From Clostridium lacusfryxellense (lineage in GTDB: Bacteria; Bacillota; Clostridia; Clostridiales; Clostridiaceae): a stretch of DNA of 64,000 nt. Every line of letters starts with the position of its first letter. The first letter of the stretch is position 1. A program made the translations under genes and the position numbers. This document shows, piece after piece, positions 47,828 through 58,066 of this stretch. Where the stretch lies: the NCBI RefSeq assembly GCF_018861735.1, contig NZ_JAHLEB010000002.1, positions 124,001 through 188,000 of the forward strand. The letters are read 5' to 3'. The notes below the pieces were generated by a model, which had not been told where the DNA came from, made no database searches, and saw only the letters and a list, made by a program, of their open reading frames with translations.

Positions 47828-48508
47828 ATGGCTTATAAAATTATGGATTTGCCCCAAAATGAAAGACCAAGAGAAAAACTATTAAGATATGGCGCTGATA
47901 CATTATCCAACAATGAACTGTTAGCTATAATACTTAGAATAGGTTCGAAAGATGAAAATATTATAAGTCTTTGTGGTAGGATAATTGCTGAATGTGGCGG
48001 CCTTAATGGACTTTACAGCTCAAGTGCAGAAGAATTTATGAATTTAAAAGGTGTTGGAAATGCCAAAGCAACACAACTTTTAGCACTTATAGAGATTTCA
48101 AAAAGATTTAGAAGCTTTAAATCAGGAGAAGAGTACAAAATTACTTCCCCAAAAGATGTTGCAGAATATCTTATGGAGGATATGAGATATTTAAAAAAGG
48201 AATACTTAAAATTAGTTATGCTTAATACGAAGAATGTAATTATAAGCATAAAGGATATCTCAATTGGTAATTTAAATACTTCAATAGTACATCCAAGAGA
48301 AGTTTTTTACGAAGCTATAAAAAAGTGTAGTGCTTCCGTGGTTATTTGTCACAATCATCCTTCAGGGGATCCAACGCCTAGTAAGGAAGACATAAGCATT
48401 ACTTTAAGACTTAAGGAATGTGGCAAATTACTAGGAATAGAAGTGCTTGATCATATAATAATTGGGAATGGAACTTATACGAGTTTAAAAGAAAAAGGAA
48501 TGCTTTAG
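47828..48508 (+). CDS. radC: RadC-family JAMM-domain protein
   Basis: 226 residues from the ATG at 47828 (AAAGGAG at 47809-47815). An N-terminal helix-hairpin-helix region ([24 protein letters not shown]) and the JAMM metal motif [14 protein letters not shown]. Despite the name its role in DNA repair is unproven. Length is typical. Confidence 0.94.
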   Translation: MAYKIMDLPQNERPREKLLRYGADTLSNNELLAIILRIGSKDENIISLCGRIIAECGGLNGLYSSSAEEFMNLKGVGNAKATQLLALIEISKRFRSFKSGEEYKITSPKDVAEYLMEDMRYLKKEYLKLVMLNTKNVIISIKDISIGNLNTSIVHPREVFYEAIKKCSASVVICHNHPSGDPTPSKEDISITLRLKECGKLLGIEVLDHIIIGNGTYTSLKEKGML

Positions 48509-48528
48509 ATACGAAAGGGGAAATTATA

Positions 48529-49536
48529 ATGGGAATATTCGGAACATCTCGTGATATGGGAATAGATTTAGGAACAGCAAATACGTTAATTTACTTGAAG
48601 GGGAAAGGAATTGTACTAAGAGAACCTTCTGTTGTAGCTATAAATATAAATACTAATAAGGTACTTGCCGTTGGCGAAGAGGCTAAACAAATGATAGGTA
48701 GAACACCAGGTAATATTGTTGCAATTAGACCTATGAGAGATGGTGTCATTGCAGATTTTGATGTTACTGAAAAGATGCTAAAGCATTTTATAAATAAAGT
48801 TAGCCCAAAAGGACTTACAAGTCCAAGAATTGTAGTTGGATTTCCATCTGGAGTAACTGAAGTTGAAAAAAGAGCAATAGAGGAAGCAACTAAAAGTGCA
48901 GGTGCAAGAGATGCATATCTAATGGAAGAACCAATGGCAGCAGCTATTGGAGCTGGACTTCCAGTAAATGAGCCAACAGGAAGCATGATAGTAGACATTG
49001 GGGGCGGAACTACAGAGGTTGCAATTATATCACTAGGTGGTATTGTAACATGTATGTCTCTAAGGGTAGCAGGGGATGAGTTTGATCAATCAATAATAGC
49101 TTTTGTTAAAAAGCAACACAGCCTAATGATAGGTGAGAGAACAGCAGAAAATATAAAAATGGAGCTTGGGTCAGTATTCGTATTAGAAGATGATGAAATG
49201 AGCATGGAAATAACAGGACGTGATTTAATAACAGGGTTACCAAAAGTTATAGAGGTAACACAAAAAGAGGTAAGAGAAGCATTAAGTGAACCAGTTCAAG
49301 CAATAATTGAAGCGATAATAACAACCCTTGAAAAAACTCCACCAGAGCTTGCATCAGATATAATGGAAAAAGGAATTATGTTAACTGGAGGCGGAGCGCT
49401 TCTAAAAGGAATAGATGCACTTATAAACCGTGAAACACATATGCCAGTGCATATATCTGAAAATCCACTTGATTGTGTCGCTATAGGAGCAGGCAAGGCA
49501 CTCAGTAATATTGACGTTATGAGTAAAAGAAGATAA
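48529..49536 (+). CDS. mreB: Rod-shape actin homologue MreB
   Basis: 335 residues. Actin-fold ATP motifs: [20 protein letters not shown] (phosphate 1), [16 protein letters not shown] (phosphate 2) and [15 protein letters not shown] (adenosine). It forms membrane filaments that guide lateral wall synthesis. First of mreB-mreC-mreD-PBP2, each gene within 1-40 bases of the next. Confidence 0.97.
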   Translation: MGIFGTSRDMGIDLGTANTLIYLKGKGIVLREPSVVAININTNKVLAVGEEAKQMIGRTPGNIVAIRPMRDGVIADFDVTEKMLKHFINKVSPKGLTSPRIVVGFPSGVTEVEKRAIEEATKSAGARDAYLMEEPMAAAIGAGLPVNEPTGSMIVDIGGGTTEVAIISLGGIVTCMSLRVAGDEFDQSIIAFVKKQHSLMIGERTAENIKMELGSVFVLEDDEMSMEITGRDLITGLPKVIEVTQKEVREALSEPVQAIIEAIITTLEKTPPELASDIMEKGIMLTGGGALLKGIDALINRETHMPVHISENPLDCVAIGAGKALSNIDVMSKRR

Positions 49537-49537
49537 T

Positions 49538-50383
49538 ATGGGATTTCTAAAAAATAAGCTGGCAGTAGTTATCATAATACTGTCAGTTACATTTTTATCA
49601 CTAATTGGGTATAGTGCAAATCGAGGAAAAATGTCTTTCGTGGAGAATGGCGTGGGTGCAACAATAAATTCAGTGCAAGGTATATTTTATAAAGGATTTA
49701 CAAGAATAGGAAATTCTTTTCAATTTATAACAAATATTTCAGATGTCAAGGCTGAAAATGAGCAACTTAAGAAAATTAATAGTGAATTTAAAAGCAAGGA
49801 ATTGGAATATGATACCTCAATAAAAGAAAATGAAAGATTTAGAAAGGTTTTTGATTTATCAAAGCAGAAAGATGAATATAATTATGTAGGCGCTAACATA
49901 AAAGGATTAACTGGAAGTAGCTTTATGGATGGGTTTATCATAAATAAGGGAGAAAATAAAGGAATAAAAAAAGGGATGGTAGTTGTAACTGGAGATGGAA
50001 TAGTAGGTCAGGTTTCATCTGTTGGTGATAATTGGGCGAATGTTTATTGTTTATCTAATGAAAATATTGCAGTGGCAGCGCTTGTTAAAAGTACAAGAGA
50101 CAATAATGGCATTGTTAAAGGATATAAAGATGAGAATAATAAATTGCTTGCACAAATAGAGCGACTTTCATTAGATTCCAAAATAAAAAAAGGTGATGTA
50201 ATATTAACATCAGGTCTTGGAGGTATATACCCATCTGATATTAAAATAGGCAAGGTGCTGAGTGTTCATGAGGACAAAGGAGAAGTAATGAAAACTGCTA
50301 TAATAGAGCCTTATGTTGACTTCTCAAAGATTGAGGAAGTTTTTATTTTGGTGCAAAAGGACCCTAGTCAAATAAAATATTAG
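49538..50383 (+). CDS. mreC: Rod-shape protein MreC
   Basis: 281 residues: one N-terminal membrane helix (about 7-25), a coiled coil (about 68-105, VKAENEQLKKINSEFKSKELEYD) and two beta-barrel domains (GENKGIKKGMVVVTGDGIVGQV; GDVILTSGLGGIYPSDIKIGKV). It links MreB to PBP2 outside the membrane. Confidence 0.95.
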   Translation: MGFLKNKLAVVIIILSVTFLSLIGYSANRGKMSFVENGVGATINSVQGIFYKGFTRIGNSFQFITNISDVKAENEQLKKINSEFKSKELEYDTSIKENERFRKVFDLSKQKDEYNYVGANIKGLTGSSFMDGFIINKGENKGIKKGMVVVTGDGIVGQVSSVGDNWANVYCLSNENIAVAALVKSTRDNNGIVKGYKDENNKLLAQIERLSLDSKIKKGDVILTSGLGGIYPSDIKIGKVLSVHEDKGEVMKTAIIEPYVDFSKIEEVFILVQKDPSQIKY

Positions 50384-50393
50384 GAGTTGTATT

Positions 50394-50885
50394 ATGAAGA
50401 AAATATTAACTGTAGTATTGTTAAGTATTCTATTTTTAATACTAGACAATACTCTGATGCCCTTATTTAAGGTGCACGGAACATATCCAAGTCTAATATT
50501 TATATTTGCACTGTGTTATTCAATTGTTAGTTCACCAAAAGACGCAGTAATAATTGGCGTTTTTACTGGTGCACTTCAAGATGTGTATTTTTTTAATGGT
50601 TTTGGAATCAATATGTTAAGTAACATGCTTATGTGTGTTGCAGCTTCATATATAGGTAAAAATATATTTATTGAGAAATCATTTTTGCCTATAATATCAT
50701 CTTTTATATTAAGCGTAGTAAAAGGTTTTATAATATTTTGTGTATTGATTTTGATAAAAAAATACACAGATATAGGCGTAATATTCTATTATGGAATATA
50801 CAATTTAATAGTATGCATATTTATGTACAGATTTACATATAAACTTTCACAAAAGGAGTATATGAAGACAGATTGGAAATTTTAA
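50394..50885 (+). CDS. mreD: Rod-shape protein MreD
   Basis: 163 residues with about five membrane helices, starting with an ILDNTLMPLFKVHGTYPSLIFIFALCYSI segment and the conserved G-F-x-G-A-L-Q-D-V-Y-F turn (GVFTGALQDVYF). Integral partner of MreC and PBP2. Confidence 0.92.
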   Translation: MKKILTVVLLSILFLILDNTLMPLFKVHGTYPSLIFIFALCYSIVSSPKDAVIIGVFTGALQDVYFFNGFGINMLSNMLMCVAASYIGKNIFIEKSFLPIISSFILSVVKGFIIFCVLILIKKYTDIGVIFYYGIYNLIVCIFMYRFTYKLSQKEYMKTDWKF

Positions 50886-50925
50886 AATAGTACATCTAGT
50901 TAACTTTTAAAAGGTTGGTGAAATA

Positions 50926-53805
50926 GTGAGTCCGAAAAATAAAAAAGACAAAGAGTTTTCTAGGTTTAATGCTTTATCTATGATTATGATATTAATTTTT
51001 GTTGTTATTATTTCAAGGTTAATAAATATACAAGTTATAAATGGTGAGGTCTATAAGGAAAAAGCAAATCTACAAAATCATAAGATAATATCTACAGCAG
51101 CTCCAAGAGGTGAAATAATTGATAGAAACGGTGCAAAACTCGCTACAAGCAAGCAAAGTTATACATTGATATTTACTACAACTGATGAGAGCGAAGTAAG
51201 TTTAATTCCAACTTTGGACAAAGTATTTAAAATTCTTGATGATAACAAACAAATACTACTAGATGAGTTTTTGCTTAAAGTGAAAACTAATAGTAATACA
51301 AAACTTACAGAATATAGCTTTGATTTTAAGACGTCAGACAAAGTATCTCAGGATTGGTTAGAGATTAGATTTAAGAAAGATCGAGGGTTTGAAGAAAAAG
51401 TTATTAAAGAGCTTTATAAAGATAAAAAGAAAGATGACTTAACTACTGCTCAGTTTAAAAAAGTTGATGAAGCTCTTTTAAAGATTACACCGGTTGAAGT
51501 CTTTAATAAATTAGTAACGCTTTATGGTCTTGATAAAATTAAGGATCCCAAAAGCAAAGAGGAACTTAGAGATTATATGGTAGTTAAGGATAATATAAAG
51601 ATGCAGAGTTTTTCAGGATATAAGCCTGTAACTATTGCTGATAATTTACTTGAAAACTGTGCCTTTATTTTTGAACAAATGCAACCAGAAATGCCAGGTA
51701 TTAGTATTATAACTCAGCCAGTTAGAGTTTATCCTAATAAGGATTTAGGGTCTGCCTTTTTAGGATATATTTCTAAGATAAATCCTTGGGATGCAAATAA
51801 GTATGAGGAAAAAGGTTATGATATAAGTTCTGATTATATAGGGACGGCAGGAATTGAATCAGCGTTTGAAGATGTTTTAAAGGGTACTAAGGGGCAAGAA
51901 AGTATTTCAGTTAATAAGCAAGGCCGTAAAGTTAGTACCTTAGGTGAAATTGAAACTTATCCAGGGCAAACAGTGCAACTTAACATAGATAAAAATATGC
52001 AATACGCTGCGGAGAAGTCCTTAGATGCTGTAATGCTTGATTTACAAAAACAAGGGAATAATACAGCGCAAAGTGTAAACACAACAAATGCAAACAGAGG
52101 TGCTGTGGTTGTACTTGACGTTAACACAGGTAAGGTATTAGCTCTGGCAAGTAGACCTGGATACGATCCTAATATCTTTGCTACCGGCTTAACTAGTGAT
52201 GAGTATAATAAAATGTTTGCTCCAGTTACAGAGCAAAAGGGATTAGAGTATATTCAAAAAAGAGGGCTAACAAATATTGAAGGTGTGCTAAAGGATACAG
52301 ATATGGCTAAATCCAAACAAGAAAAGGAAAAAATAATACTTGATTATATGTTTCCACTTGATAAAAGCATAGAAGAAAATACTACAATAAGAAAAGATAA
52401 TAGTGATATTTTCCCTAAAGCAACTTTCAATTATGCAACTAAATCTTTAATACCACCTGGTTCCACATTTAAACCAATGACAGCTATAGCGGGTCTAGAA
52501 GAAGGGGTTATAACTAAGGATAGTCAGGTATATGATTCTGGACCGTACAATGAACGTTATCCAAGCGTAACTGCTGCTTGTTGGATATGGAATGAACATC
52601 ACGGTTCCCACGGATGGGTAAATATTCAAAAGGCAATGAGAGAATCTTGTAATTACTATTTTTATGATGTAGCTGATAAACTTTATGCTCACGCTGGAGA
52701 AAATAAAACTGGTTTAGACTTATTATCCAAATATGCGTGGAAATTCGGTCTTGGTATAGAACCCAAGAGTAATAAAAAACCTTCTACAGGGATAGAGATA
52801 CCTGAAAACTTTGGTCAGGTATACAATTATGAATCAAGTAAAGAGATACAATCCAATATTCATAGAAGCAGTCTGGTGGAAACTCTACAAAGTGGAGTGA
52901 ATTCTAAACTTGTTAAATTTAAACCTCTTGACTTAGTTTCACAAAAAGAGAGTGGCACTAAAAAAGAGATAGAAGAAATTAAAGAATTAAATCAAAACAA
53001 GGTTAAGCTTCTTGCTTTAATTAAGACCGAAATGAAAAAGGAGAAAAAGAGCAGCGAAGATTCAATTTCTAAAAGTATGAATAGTGCTATTAAGAAACTC
53101 ATTGAGGATTCTTCAGTTCTAATAAAGAATAATTATACTGATAAAGACATTTCAGCTATAATTTATGCTATAAATACAGAAATATCTTCAGCTAACACCG
53201 AATTGAACTCTGCTGCTAGTGCATATTATGCAGCCATAGGGCAAGGATTTAATGCGTTTACTCCTCTACAACTAGCCAATTATGTATCTACTATGGTCAA
53301 TGGTGGAAATAGATATGAATTGCATTTGGTTGATAAAACGTTAGATCCAGATGGAAATATAATTAAGGAAACTAAGCTTGTAGTTTTAGAGAAAACTAAC
53401 GTAGCTGCTAGTACAATTGATATAATTAAAGAGGGAATGCTTGAAGTTACTAGTGATTCTCAAGGTACTGCATATAATGTCTTTAAAGATTTTCCTATTC
53501 AAAATGGAGGAAAAACAGGTTCGGCTACTTTCAATGATCTTACTCAAAGTGCTCTAGGAAGAACTTCATATGGATATTATATAGGGTTTGCACCCTATGA
53601 TAAACCTCAAATAGCTGTTTGTGCAGTAGTTTTTGATGGAGGTCATGGTGGCTGGGTTGCACCAGTTGCTAAAGCAGTTTATGAGCAATACTTTAAAGCT
53701 GAACTACTTAAAATAGACGCTGAATATAAATTTATGGTTGATCCAGAGGAGAATACTAGCAATATAGACTTAAATAAAGCTACTACTGGTAATGCTCACG
53801 ATTAG
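50926..53805 (+). CDS. mrdA: Penicillin-binding protein 2 (elongation transpeptidase)
   Basis: 959 residues, GTG start. A cytoplasmic tail, one membrane helix (about 15-36), a pedestal domain, and a transpeptidase with S513-T-F-K516 (SxxK), S574-C-N576 (SxN) and K863-T-G865 (KTG). It cross-links lateral peptidoglycan with RodA. It is about 250 residues longer than the E. coli protein; extra stretches include a Lys/Glu-rich insert (about 670-760) between SxN and KTG. Such long forms are common in clostridia. Confidence 0.94.
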   Translation: MSPKNKKDKEFSRFNALSMIMILIFVVIISRLINIQVINGEVYKEKANLQNHKIISTAAPRGEIIDRNGAKLATSKQSYTLIFTTTDESEVSLIPTLDKVFKILDDNKQILLDEFLLKVKTNSNTKLTEYSFDFKTSDKVSQDWLEIRFKKDRGFEEKVIKELYKDKKKDDLTTAQFKKVDEALLKITPVEVFNKLVTLYGLDKIKDPKSKEELRDYMVVKDNIKMQSFSGYKPVTIADNLLENCAFIFEQMQPEMPGISIITQPVRVYPNKDLGSAFLGYISKINPWDANKYEEKGYDISSDYIGTAGIESAFEDVLKGTKGQESISVNKQGRKVSTLGEIETYPGQTVQLNIDKNMQYAAEKSLDAVMLDLQKQGNNTAQSVNTTNANRGAVVVLDVNTGKVLALASRPGYDPNIFATGLTSDEYNKMFAPVTEQKGLEYIQKRGLTNIEGVLKDTDMAKSKQEKEKIILDYMFPLDKSIEENTTIRKDNSDIFPKATFNYATKSLIPPGSTFKPMTAIAGLEEGVITKDSQVYDSGPYNERYPSVTAACWIWNEHHGSHGWVNIQKAMRESCNYYFYDVADKLYAHAGENKTGLDLLSKYAWKFGLGIEPKSNKKPSTGIEIPENFGQVYNYESSKEIQSNIHRSSLVETLQSGVNSKLVKFKPLDLVSQKESGTKKEIEEIKELNQNKVKLLALIKTEMKKEKKSSEDSISKSMNSAIKKLIEDSSVLIKNNYTDKDISAIIYAINTEISSANTELNSAASAYYAAIGQGFNAFTPLQLANYVSTMVNGGNRYELHLVDKTLDPDGNIIKETKLVVLEKTNVAASTIDIIKEGMLEVTSDSQGTAYNVFKDFPIQNGGKTGSATFNDLTQSALGRTSYGYYIGFAPYDKPQIAVCAVVFDGGHGGWVAPVAKAVYEQYFKAELLKIDAEYKFMVDPEENTSNIDLNKATTGNAHD

Positions 53806-53919
53806 TAAAAAAATGGTTGGAACAGTAAATAAATGAGGTTTTCAAGTGAGCTCTGACAAAGTTATTTGTTAGGGTTTGTTTGATTATTATAGAATAATTT
53901 GAAAATAAAAAAAAATATA

Positions 53920-53948
53920 TTGAAATTAAGCAGGAATTTACATATAAT
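53920..53948 (+). promoter_or_regulatory. Promoter of the minCDE operon
   Basis: TTGAAA (53920-53925), 17-base spacer, perfect TATAAT (53943-53948), 146 bases before minC. The long leader holds no further signal I can name; the whole gap 53806-54093 has no gene. Confidence 0.72.
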
Positions 53949-54093
53949 ATGTTGAAATAGTAGTTTAGTCACATTCAAATAAATATACTTGTATTTTTAT
54001 ATGTTATTAATTTGAAGGTGCCTTAGGTTCAATTATGGAGCAAAACAATTAATAATTGCTTTTCAACCCAGAGGAGAGCTAGGAGGTAAAAAA

Positions 54094-54726
54094 ATGGTTA
54101 CAGATAAAATAATCATTAAGGGAAATAAAGAGGGATTAAATGTAGTTATAAATATGAATCATTTTAGTGATTTTGATGATATGTTAGAATCTTTAATTGA
54201 AAAGCTTGCTCAAGGAAGAAAATTTTACAAAGGTAGCACACTTAAAATTACTACTGAACTTAAATACATAAATGAGCGGGAAAGTAGAAAATTAAAAGAA
54301 GTATTATTTGATGAGTTTTTAATTAGTGATTGTATTTTTCAAAACACCGAGGAGTCTACTACAAAAGTGTTTACAGGAATATATGAGGGGAAAACCAAAT
54401 TTTTAAGAAAAACCATAAGAAGTGGACAAAGTATAAATTACCCTGGTAATGTAGTTATAATTGGTGATGTGAATCCGGGAGCTGAAATATATGCAACAGG
54501 AAATATAATTGTAATGGGCAATCTAAGAGGACTTGCACATGCAGGCACGAATGGTAATGAAAAGGCTATAATAGCGGCAGTAAAGCTAGAACCTCAAATA
54601 CTTCAGATTGCTAGCATAGTTACTCGGTCTCCTGAAGATGAAATTAAACCTCAATATCCTGAGGTAGCTAAAATTAAAAATGGTAACATCATTGTAGAGC
54701 CGTATTTACCGAATAAATATATATAA
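54094..54726 (+). CDS. minC: Septum-site inhibitor MinC
   Basis: 210 residues: an N-terminal domain (1-100) that acts on FtsZ and the C-terminal beta-helix that binds MinD, with [43 protein letters not shown] as the hallmark. It blocks Z-ring assembly away from midcell. AGGAGGT before the ATG. Confidence 0.95.
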   Translation: MVTDKIIIKGNKEGLNVVINMNHFSDFDDMLESLIEKLAQGRKFYKGSTLKITTELKYINERESRKLKEVLFDEFLISDCIFQNTEESTTKVFTGIYEGKTKFLRKTIRSGQSINYPGNVVIIGDVNPGAEIYATGNIIVMGNLRGLAHAGTNGNEKAIIAAVKLEPQILQIASIVTRSPEDEIKPQYPEVAKIKNGNIIVEPYLPNKYI

Positions 54727-54741
54727 TGGAGGGAATTCAAC

Positions 54742-55548
54742 ATGGGAGAATCTATAGTTATAACATCAGGTAAGGGTGGGGTTGGAAAAACAACTACTAC
54801 CGCGAATATCGGAACAGCGCTTGCATCTATGGATAAAAAAGTGGTAGTTATCGATGGTGATACTGGACTTCGTAACCTAGATGTTTTGATGGGGCTTGAG
54901 AATAGAGTAGTATTTACATTAGTAGATGTTATTGAACAAAGATGCAGGTTAAAGCAGGCATTAATTAAAGACAAAAGATTTAGCAATTTATATTTATTGC
55001 CAACAGCTCAAACAAGAGATAAAAATGACATTAATATAAAAGATATGCTTTTAGTAGTAAATGAGTTAAAGGAAGATTTTGATTACGTTATTATAGATTG
55101 TCCTGCAGGTATTGAACAAGGTTTTGAAAATGCAATAGTGGGAGCTGATAGAGCTATAATAGTTGTTAATCCAGAACTTACTTCTGTTAGAGATGCAGAT
55201 AGGGTTATAGGCAAATTAGACTCTAAAGGTATTGATAGGCATGAGGTTATAGTGAATAGAATGGATTATGAAATGACAAGAAATGGCGATATGTTGTCTG
55301 TAGATGACATTATAGAATGTTTGGCAATTAAATTAATAGGGGTTGTCCCAAATGATAGAAGGGTTACAATTTCAACAAATAAAGGGGAACCAATTGTTCT
55401 TGATGAGAAGGCACTGGCAGGTATAGCTTTTAAAAATATTGCAAGAAGAATAATGGGAGAAGAAGTATCTTACGCTACACTAGATGGGTCATCGGCTAGT
55501 GACATAGGATTTTTTGCTTCTATAAAAAGAATGTTTAAAGGAATATAG
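54742..55548 (+). CDS. minD: Septum-site ATPase MinD
   Basis: 268 residues. The deviant Walker A GKGGVGKTTTTANIG (about 10-24), VVIDGDTGLRNLDVLMGLE and DYVIIDCPAGIEQGF are ParA/MinD blocks. The C-terminal amphipathic helix (FFASIKRMFKG) is the membrane-targeting sequence. It recruits MinC to the poles and is released by MinE. Confidence 0.97.
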   Translation: MGESIVITSGKGGVGKTTTTANIGTALASMDKKVVVIDGDTGLRNLDVLMGLENRVVFTLVDVIEQRCRLKQALIKDKRFSNLYLLPTAQTRDKNDINIKDMLLVVNELKEDFDYVIIDCPAGIEQGFENAIVGADRAIIVVNPELTSVRDADRVIGKLDSKGIDRHEVIVNRMDYEMTRNGDMLSVDDIIECLAIKLIGVVPNDRRVTISTNKGEPIVLDEKALAGIAFKNIARRIMGEEVSYATLDGSSASDIGFFASIKRMFKGI

Positions 55549-55563
55549 GAGGAGGAGAGATTA

Positions 55564-55827
55564 ATGAATTTATTTAAAATGTTTTCTAATAAAATTTTCT
55601 CTAAAGATATAGCAAGTGATAGATTGAAGTTAATTTTAATACATGATAGAGCAGACTTTTCACCAGATTTTCTAGAAATGATAAAGGCTGATATATTAAA
55701 GGTAATCTCAAAATACGCTGAGGTAGAAACTGGGGAAATAGAAGTTAGATTAACAACTACGGAAGAATATGAGGGGCACTCACCAGCGCTCATTGCTAAT
55801 ATACCAATAAAAAAAATAAAGAGATAA
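55564..55827 (+). CDS. minE: Cell-division topological factor MinE
   Basis: 87 residues: ASDRLKLILIHDRADFSPDFLEMIKADILKVISKYAEV is the MinE pattern (MinD-activating helix then dimer domain). With MinC and MinD it forms the oscillating system; rods with MinE rather than DivIVA control are common in clostridia. Confidence 0.94.
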   Translation: MNLFKMFSNKIFSKDIASDRLKLILIHDRADFSPDFLEMIKADILKVISKYAEVETGEIEVRLTTTEEYEGHSPALIANIPIKKIKR

Positions 55828-55833
55828 GGCGTT

Positions 55834-55873
55834 AAAAGCTATGTATAATTAACAAGTTAAACATAGCTTTTTC
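55834..55873 (+). terminator. Terminator after minE
   Basis: AAAAGCTATGT (55834-55844) pairs with ACATAGCTTTT (55861-55871), with a T-rich tail. Confidence 0.82.
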
Positions 55874-55882
55874 TTCTTAATA

Positions 55883-55891
55883 TGATATAAT
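55883..55891 (+). promoter_or_regulatory. Extended -10 promoter of rodA
   Basis: TGATATAAT, 22 bases before the rodA ATG, no good -35. Together with the terminator upstream it makes rodA a separate unit from minCDE. Confidence 0.55.
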
Positions 55892-55913
55892 CATATTTGA
55901 GATGGAGGTAGGT

Positions 55914-57038
55914 ATGACCATGAAAATTTTACAAAACCTAAGACTTAATAAAAAACTTTTAAGGGAACTAGATTACAGCGCAATAGTGTTTGCAATTTGT
56001 ATTGTTATTATTGGATGTTTAAATATTTATAGTGCAAAAAAAGGCACGGCAAGTGGAATTTCTTTAACCAAAATGCAAATTGCGTTTATGATATTAGGTC
56101 TTATTACTGTGTATCTTCTTTTAGTATTTGATTATATGTTAATAGAAAATTATGCCGTGATAATATATTGGGCAGGAATTATGTTATTAATATTTGGAAA
56201 TATATCAGGGCAAGTTACAAATGGTGCTAATTCTTGGATAAGATTTGGCGGTATAGGGATACAACCATCGGAATTTGCTAAAATTGGTATGATAATCATG
56301 CTTGCTAAGAAGATAGATGGTATGGAAGGGAAAATTAATGATGTAAGGAATCTACTCGAGTTGTTGTTTTACGCAGCGGTGCCAATGATTTTAATTGTTA
56401 TTCAACCGGATATGGGAATGACTATGGTAAGCTTTTTTATAGTACTCGGAATATTTTATTGTATGGGACTAAATTACAAAATTATAATTGGTGGACTTAC
56501 TTCGGTTTTGCTTTTAGTTGTAGGAATATGGAATTCTGGAATTATTGAACCGTACCAGAAGGGTAGACTCACAGCCTTCTTAGACCCTGAGAAATATGAT
56601 TTAACTTCTGGACTTCAACTTATTCAATCAAAACTTGCAATAGGCTCAGGAGGCATTTTTGGAAGAGGATTTGGAAAGGGAGTTCAATTTAATTCTGTTC
56701 CAGAAAATCATACAGATTTTATTTTTGCTGTTTTAGCAGAAGAATGGGGACTTATTGGTGCACTAGTTTTATTATTATTGTATGGACTGCTTATATACAG
56801 GTTAGTAAAAATTGCAAAAGAGTCTAAAGATATTTTTGGAACTGTGCTTTGTGTTGGATTTGTTTCTAATTTACTATTTTCAATAATGCAAAATGTAGGG
56901 ATGACAATGGGACTTATGCCCATTACTGGAATAACTTTGCCATTTATGAGTTATGGGGGAAGTTCCTTGTTAACAAGCTTTATGGCACTAGGACTAGTGC
57001 TTAATGTAGGTATGAGAAGAAAAAAAATAAATTTTTAA
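55914..57038 (+). CDS. rodA: Peptidoglycan glycosyltransferase RodA
   Basis: 374 residues of the SEDS family with about ten membrane helices. NGANSWIRFGGIGIQPSEFAKIGMI, QPDMGMTMV, VPENHTDFIFAVLAEEWGLIGA and GITLPFMSYGGSSLL are conserved; the essential Asp is in NHTDF. It polymerises lipid II with PBP2. The ATG at 55914 is chosen (GGAGG 5 bases before); the ATG at 55920 is possible. Confidence 0.94.
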   Translation: MTMKILQNLRLNKKLLRELDYSAIVFAICIVIIGCLNIYSAKKGTASGISLTKMQIAFMILGLITVYLLLVFDYMLIENYAVIIYWAGIMLLIFGNISGQVTNGANSWIRFGGIGIQPSEFAKIGMIIMLAKKIDGMEGKINDVRNLLELLFYAAVPMILIVIQPDMGMTMVSFFIVLGIFYCMGLNYKIIIGGLTSVLLLVVGIWNSGIIEPYQKGRLTAFLDPEKYDLTSGLQLIQSKLAIGSGGIFGRGFGKGVQFNSVPENHTDFIFAVLAEEWGLIGALVLLLLYGLLIYRLVKIAKESKDIFGTVLCVGFVSNLLFSIMQNVGMTMGLMPITGITLPFMSYGGSSLLTSFMALGLVLNVGMRRKKINF

Positions 57039-57107
57039 ACACATAGATTTTTAAACATATAGATTAAAGGGTATAATGAATTTAGTTATTACATAGGGGG
57101 AGAAAAA

Positions 57108-57482
57108 ATGAGAATAGCATTAGTAGCACATGATAAAAAGAAGGATGATATAATCGATTTTGCAACGCGTTATAAAGAAATTTTAGAAAAACATGATTTA
57201 TATGGAACAGGAACAACAGGAAAATTAATAAATGAAAAGGTAGGACTGACTGTTACTAGATTTTTATCAGGACCTCTTGGAGGCGATCAACAAATAGGTG
57301 CGAAGCTTGCACAAGGGGAAATGGACATGATAATTTTCCTAAGAGATCCACTTACCCCTCAACCTCATGAGCCAGATATCTCGGCACTTCTTAGATTATG
57401 TGATGTGCATTGTGTACCACTTGCTACAAATTTAGGAACGGCTGAAGTTTTGATGAGAAGTCTAAAAGACCGTGAATACTAA
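57108..57482 (+). CDS. mgsA: Methylglyoxal synthase
   Basis: 124 residues. [41 protein letters not shown] and [15 protein letters not shown] carry the phosphate-binding residues and the catalytic Asp. It converts dihydroxyacetone phosphate to methylglyoxal and phosphate, a bypass that relieves phosphate shortage. Usual neighbour of rodA in clostridia. Confidence 0.96.
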   Translation: MRIALVAHDKKKDDIIDFATRYKEILEKHDLYGTGTTGKLINEKVGLTVTRFLSGPLGGDQQIGAKLAQGEMDMIIFLRDPLTPQPHEPDISALLRLCDVHCVPLATNLGTAEVLMRSLKDREY

Positions 57483-57492
57483 TATACTCAAG

Positions 57493-57522
57493 AAAGCACT
57501 GCAGAATATGCGGTGCTTTTTT
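57493..57522 (+). terminator. Terminator after mgsA
   Basis: AAAGCACTGC (57493-57502) pairs with GCGGTGCTTT (57510-57519; one T-G), with six T at the end. Confidence 0.82.
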
Positions 57523-57615
57523 ACGCATAATGGATACTTTTTTCTTGTGATATGTAATAAATTCAAGGAAAATTAAATATATATAAATAGTGAAAGAATG
57601 CATAGGAGGGAAAAA

Positions 57616-58005
57616 ATGGGCAATTATAATACGCAATATCAAAGCTATTATAATAATTTAACAAAAAAACATAGAGGTTCAAATAATTTTTCTAGTGAGA
57701 GTAAGAAACAAGGTGGTTTTTCAAATTTTTATATAAAGAGACTAACTAGGGAATTAGTTGGTGTCTTAGTATTGTTTATTGTTGTTTTGATTTTGAAGAG
57801 CGTAGGTACGCCTAAAACTCAATATGCCTATAATTATTCTAAGCAAGCAATTAATAAACAATATAACTACAGTGGATTACTAGTTAAAGCTAAGAGTGTT
57901 AAATTTAAGAATGTGGGAGTTCTTACCGGTAATTTATTTGAAAAAGTTAAAAACACAATTTCGAGTGTAGGTGGGATAAATAGTACAGATAAGGATTTTA
58001 AATAA
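57616..58005 (+). CDS. Single-pass membrane protein at the spoIVFA position
   Basis: 129 residues from the ATG at 57616 (AGGAGGG 7 bases upstream). A polar N-terminus (NYNTQYQSYYNNLTKKHRGSNN), one membrane helix at about 48-65 (LVGVLVLFIVVLILK), and an outside tail of about 60 residues. It sits just before spoIVFB, where other Clostridium species have a SpoIVFA-like protein with an M23/LytM domain. No LytM motif (HxxxD, HxH) is present, so if related, the domain has been lost. Its role as a SpoIVFB partner is inference. Confidence 0.68.
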   Translation: MGNYNTQYQSYYNNLTKKHRGSNNFSSESKKQGGFSNFYIKRLTRELVGVLVLFIVVLILKSVGTPKTQYAYNYSKQAINKQYNYSGLLVKAKSVKFKNVGVLTGNLFEKVKNTISSVGGINSTDKDFK

Positions 58006-58066
58006 TCAAACAAATTTAATTACTTTTATAATTTAGAGCAACTTAGTAATGGCTTTGGGGGATTAA

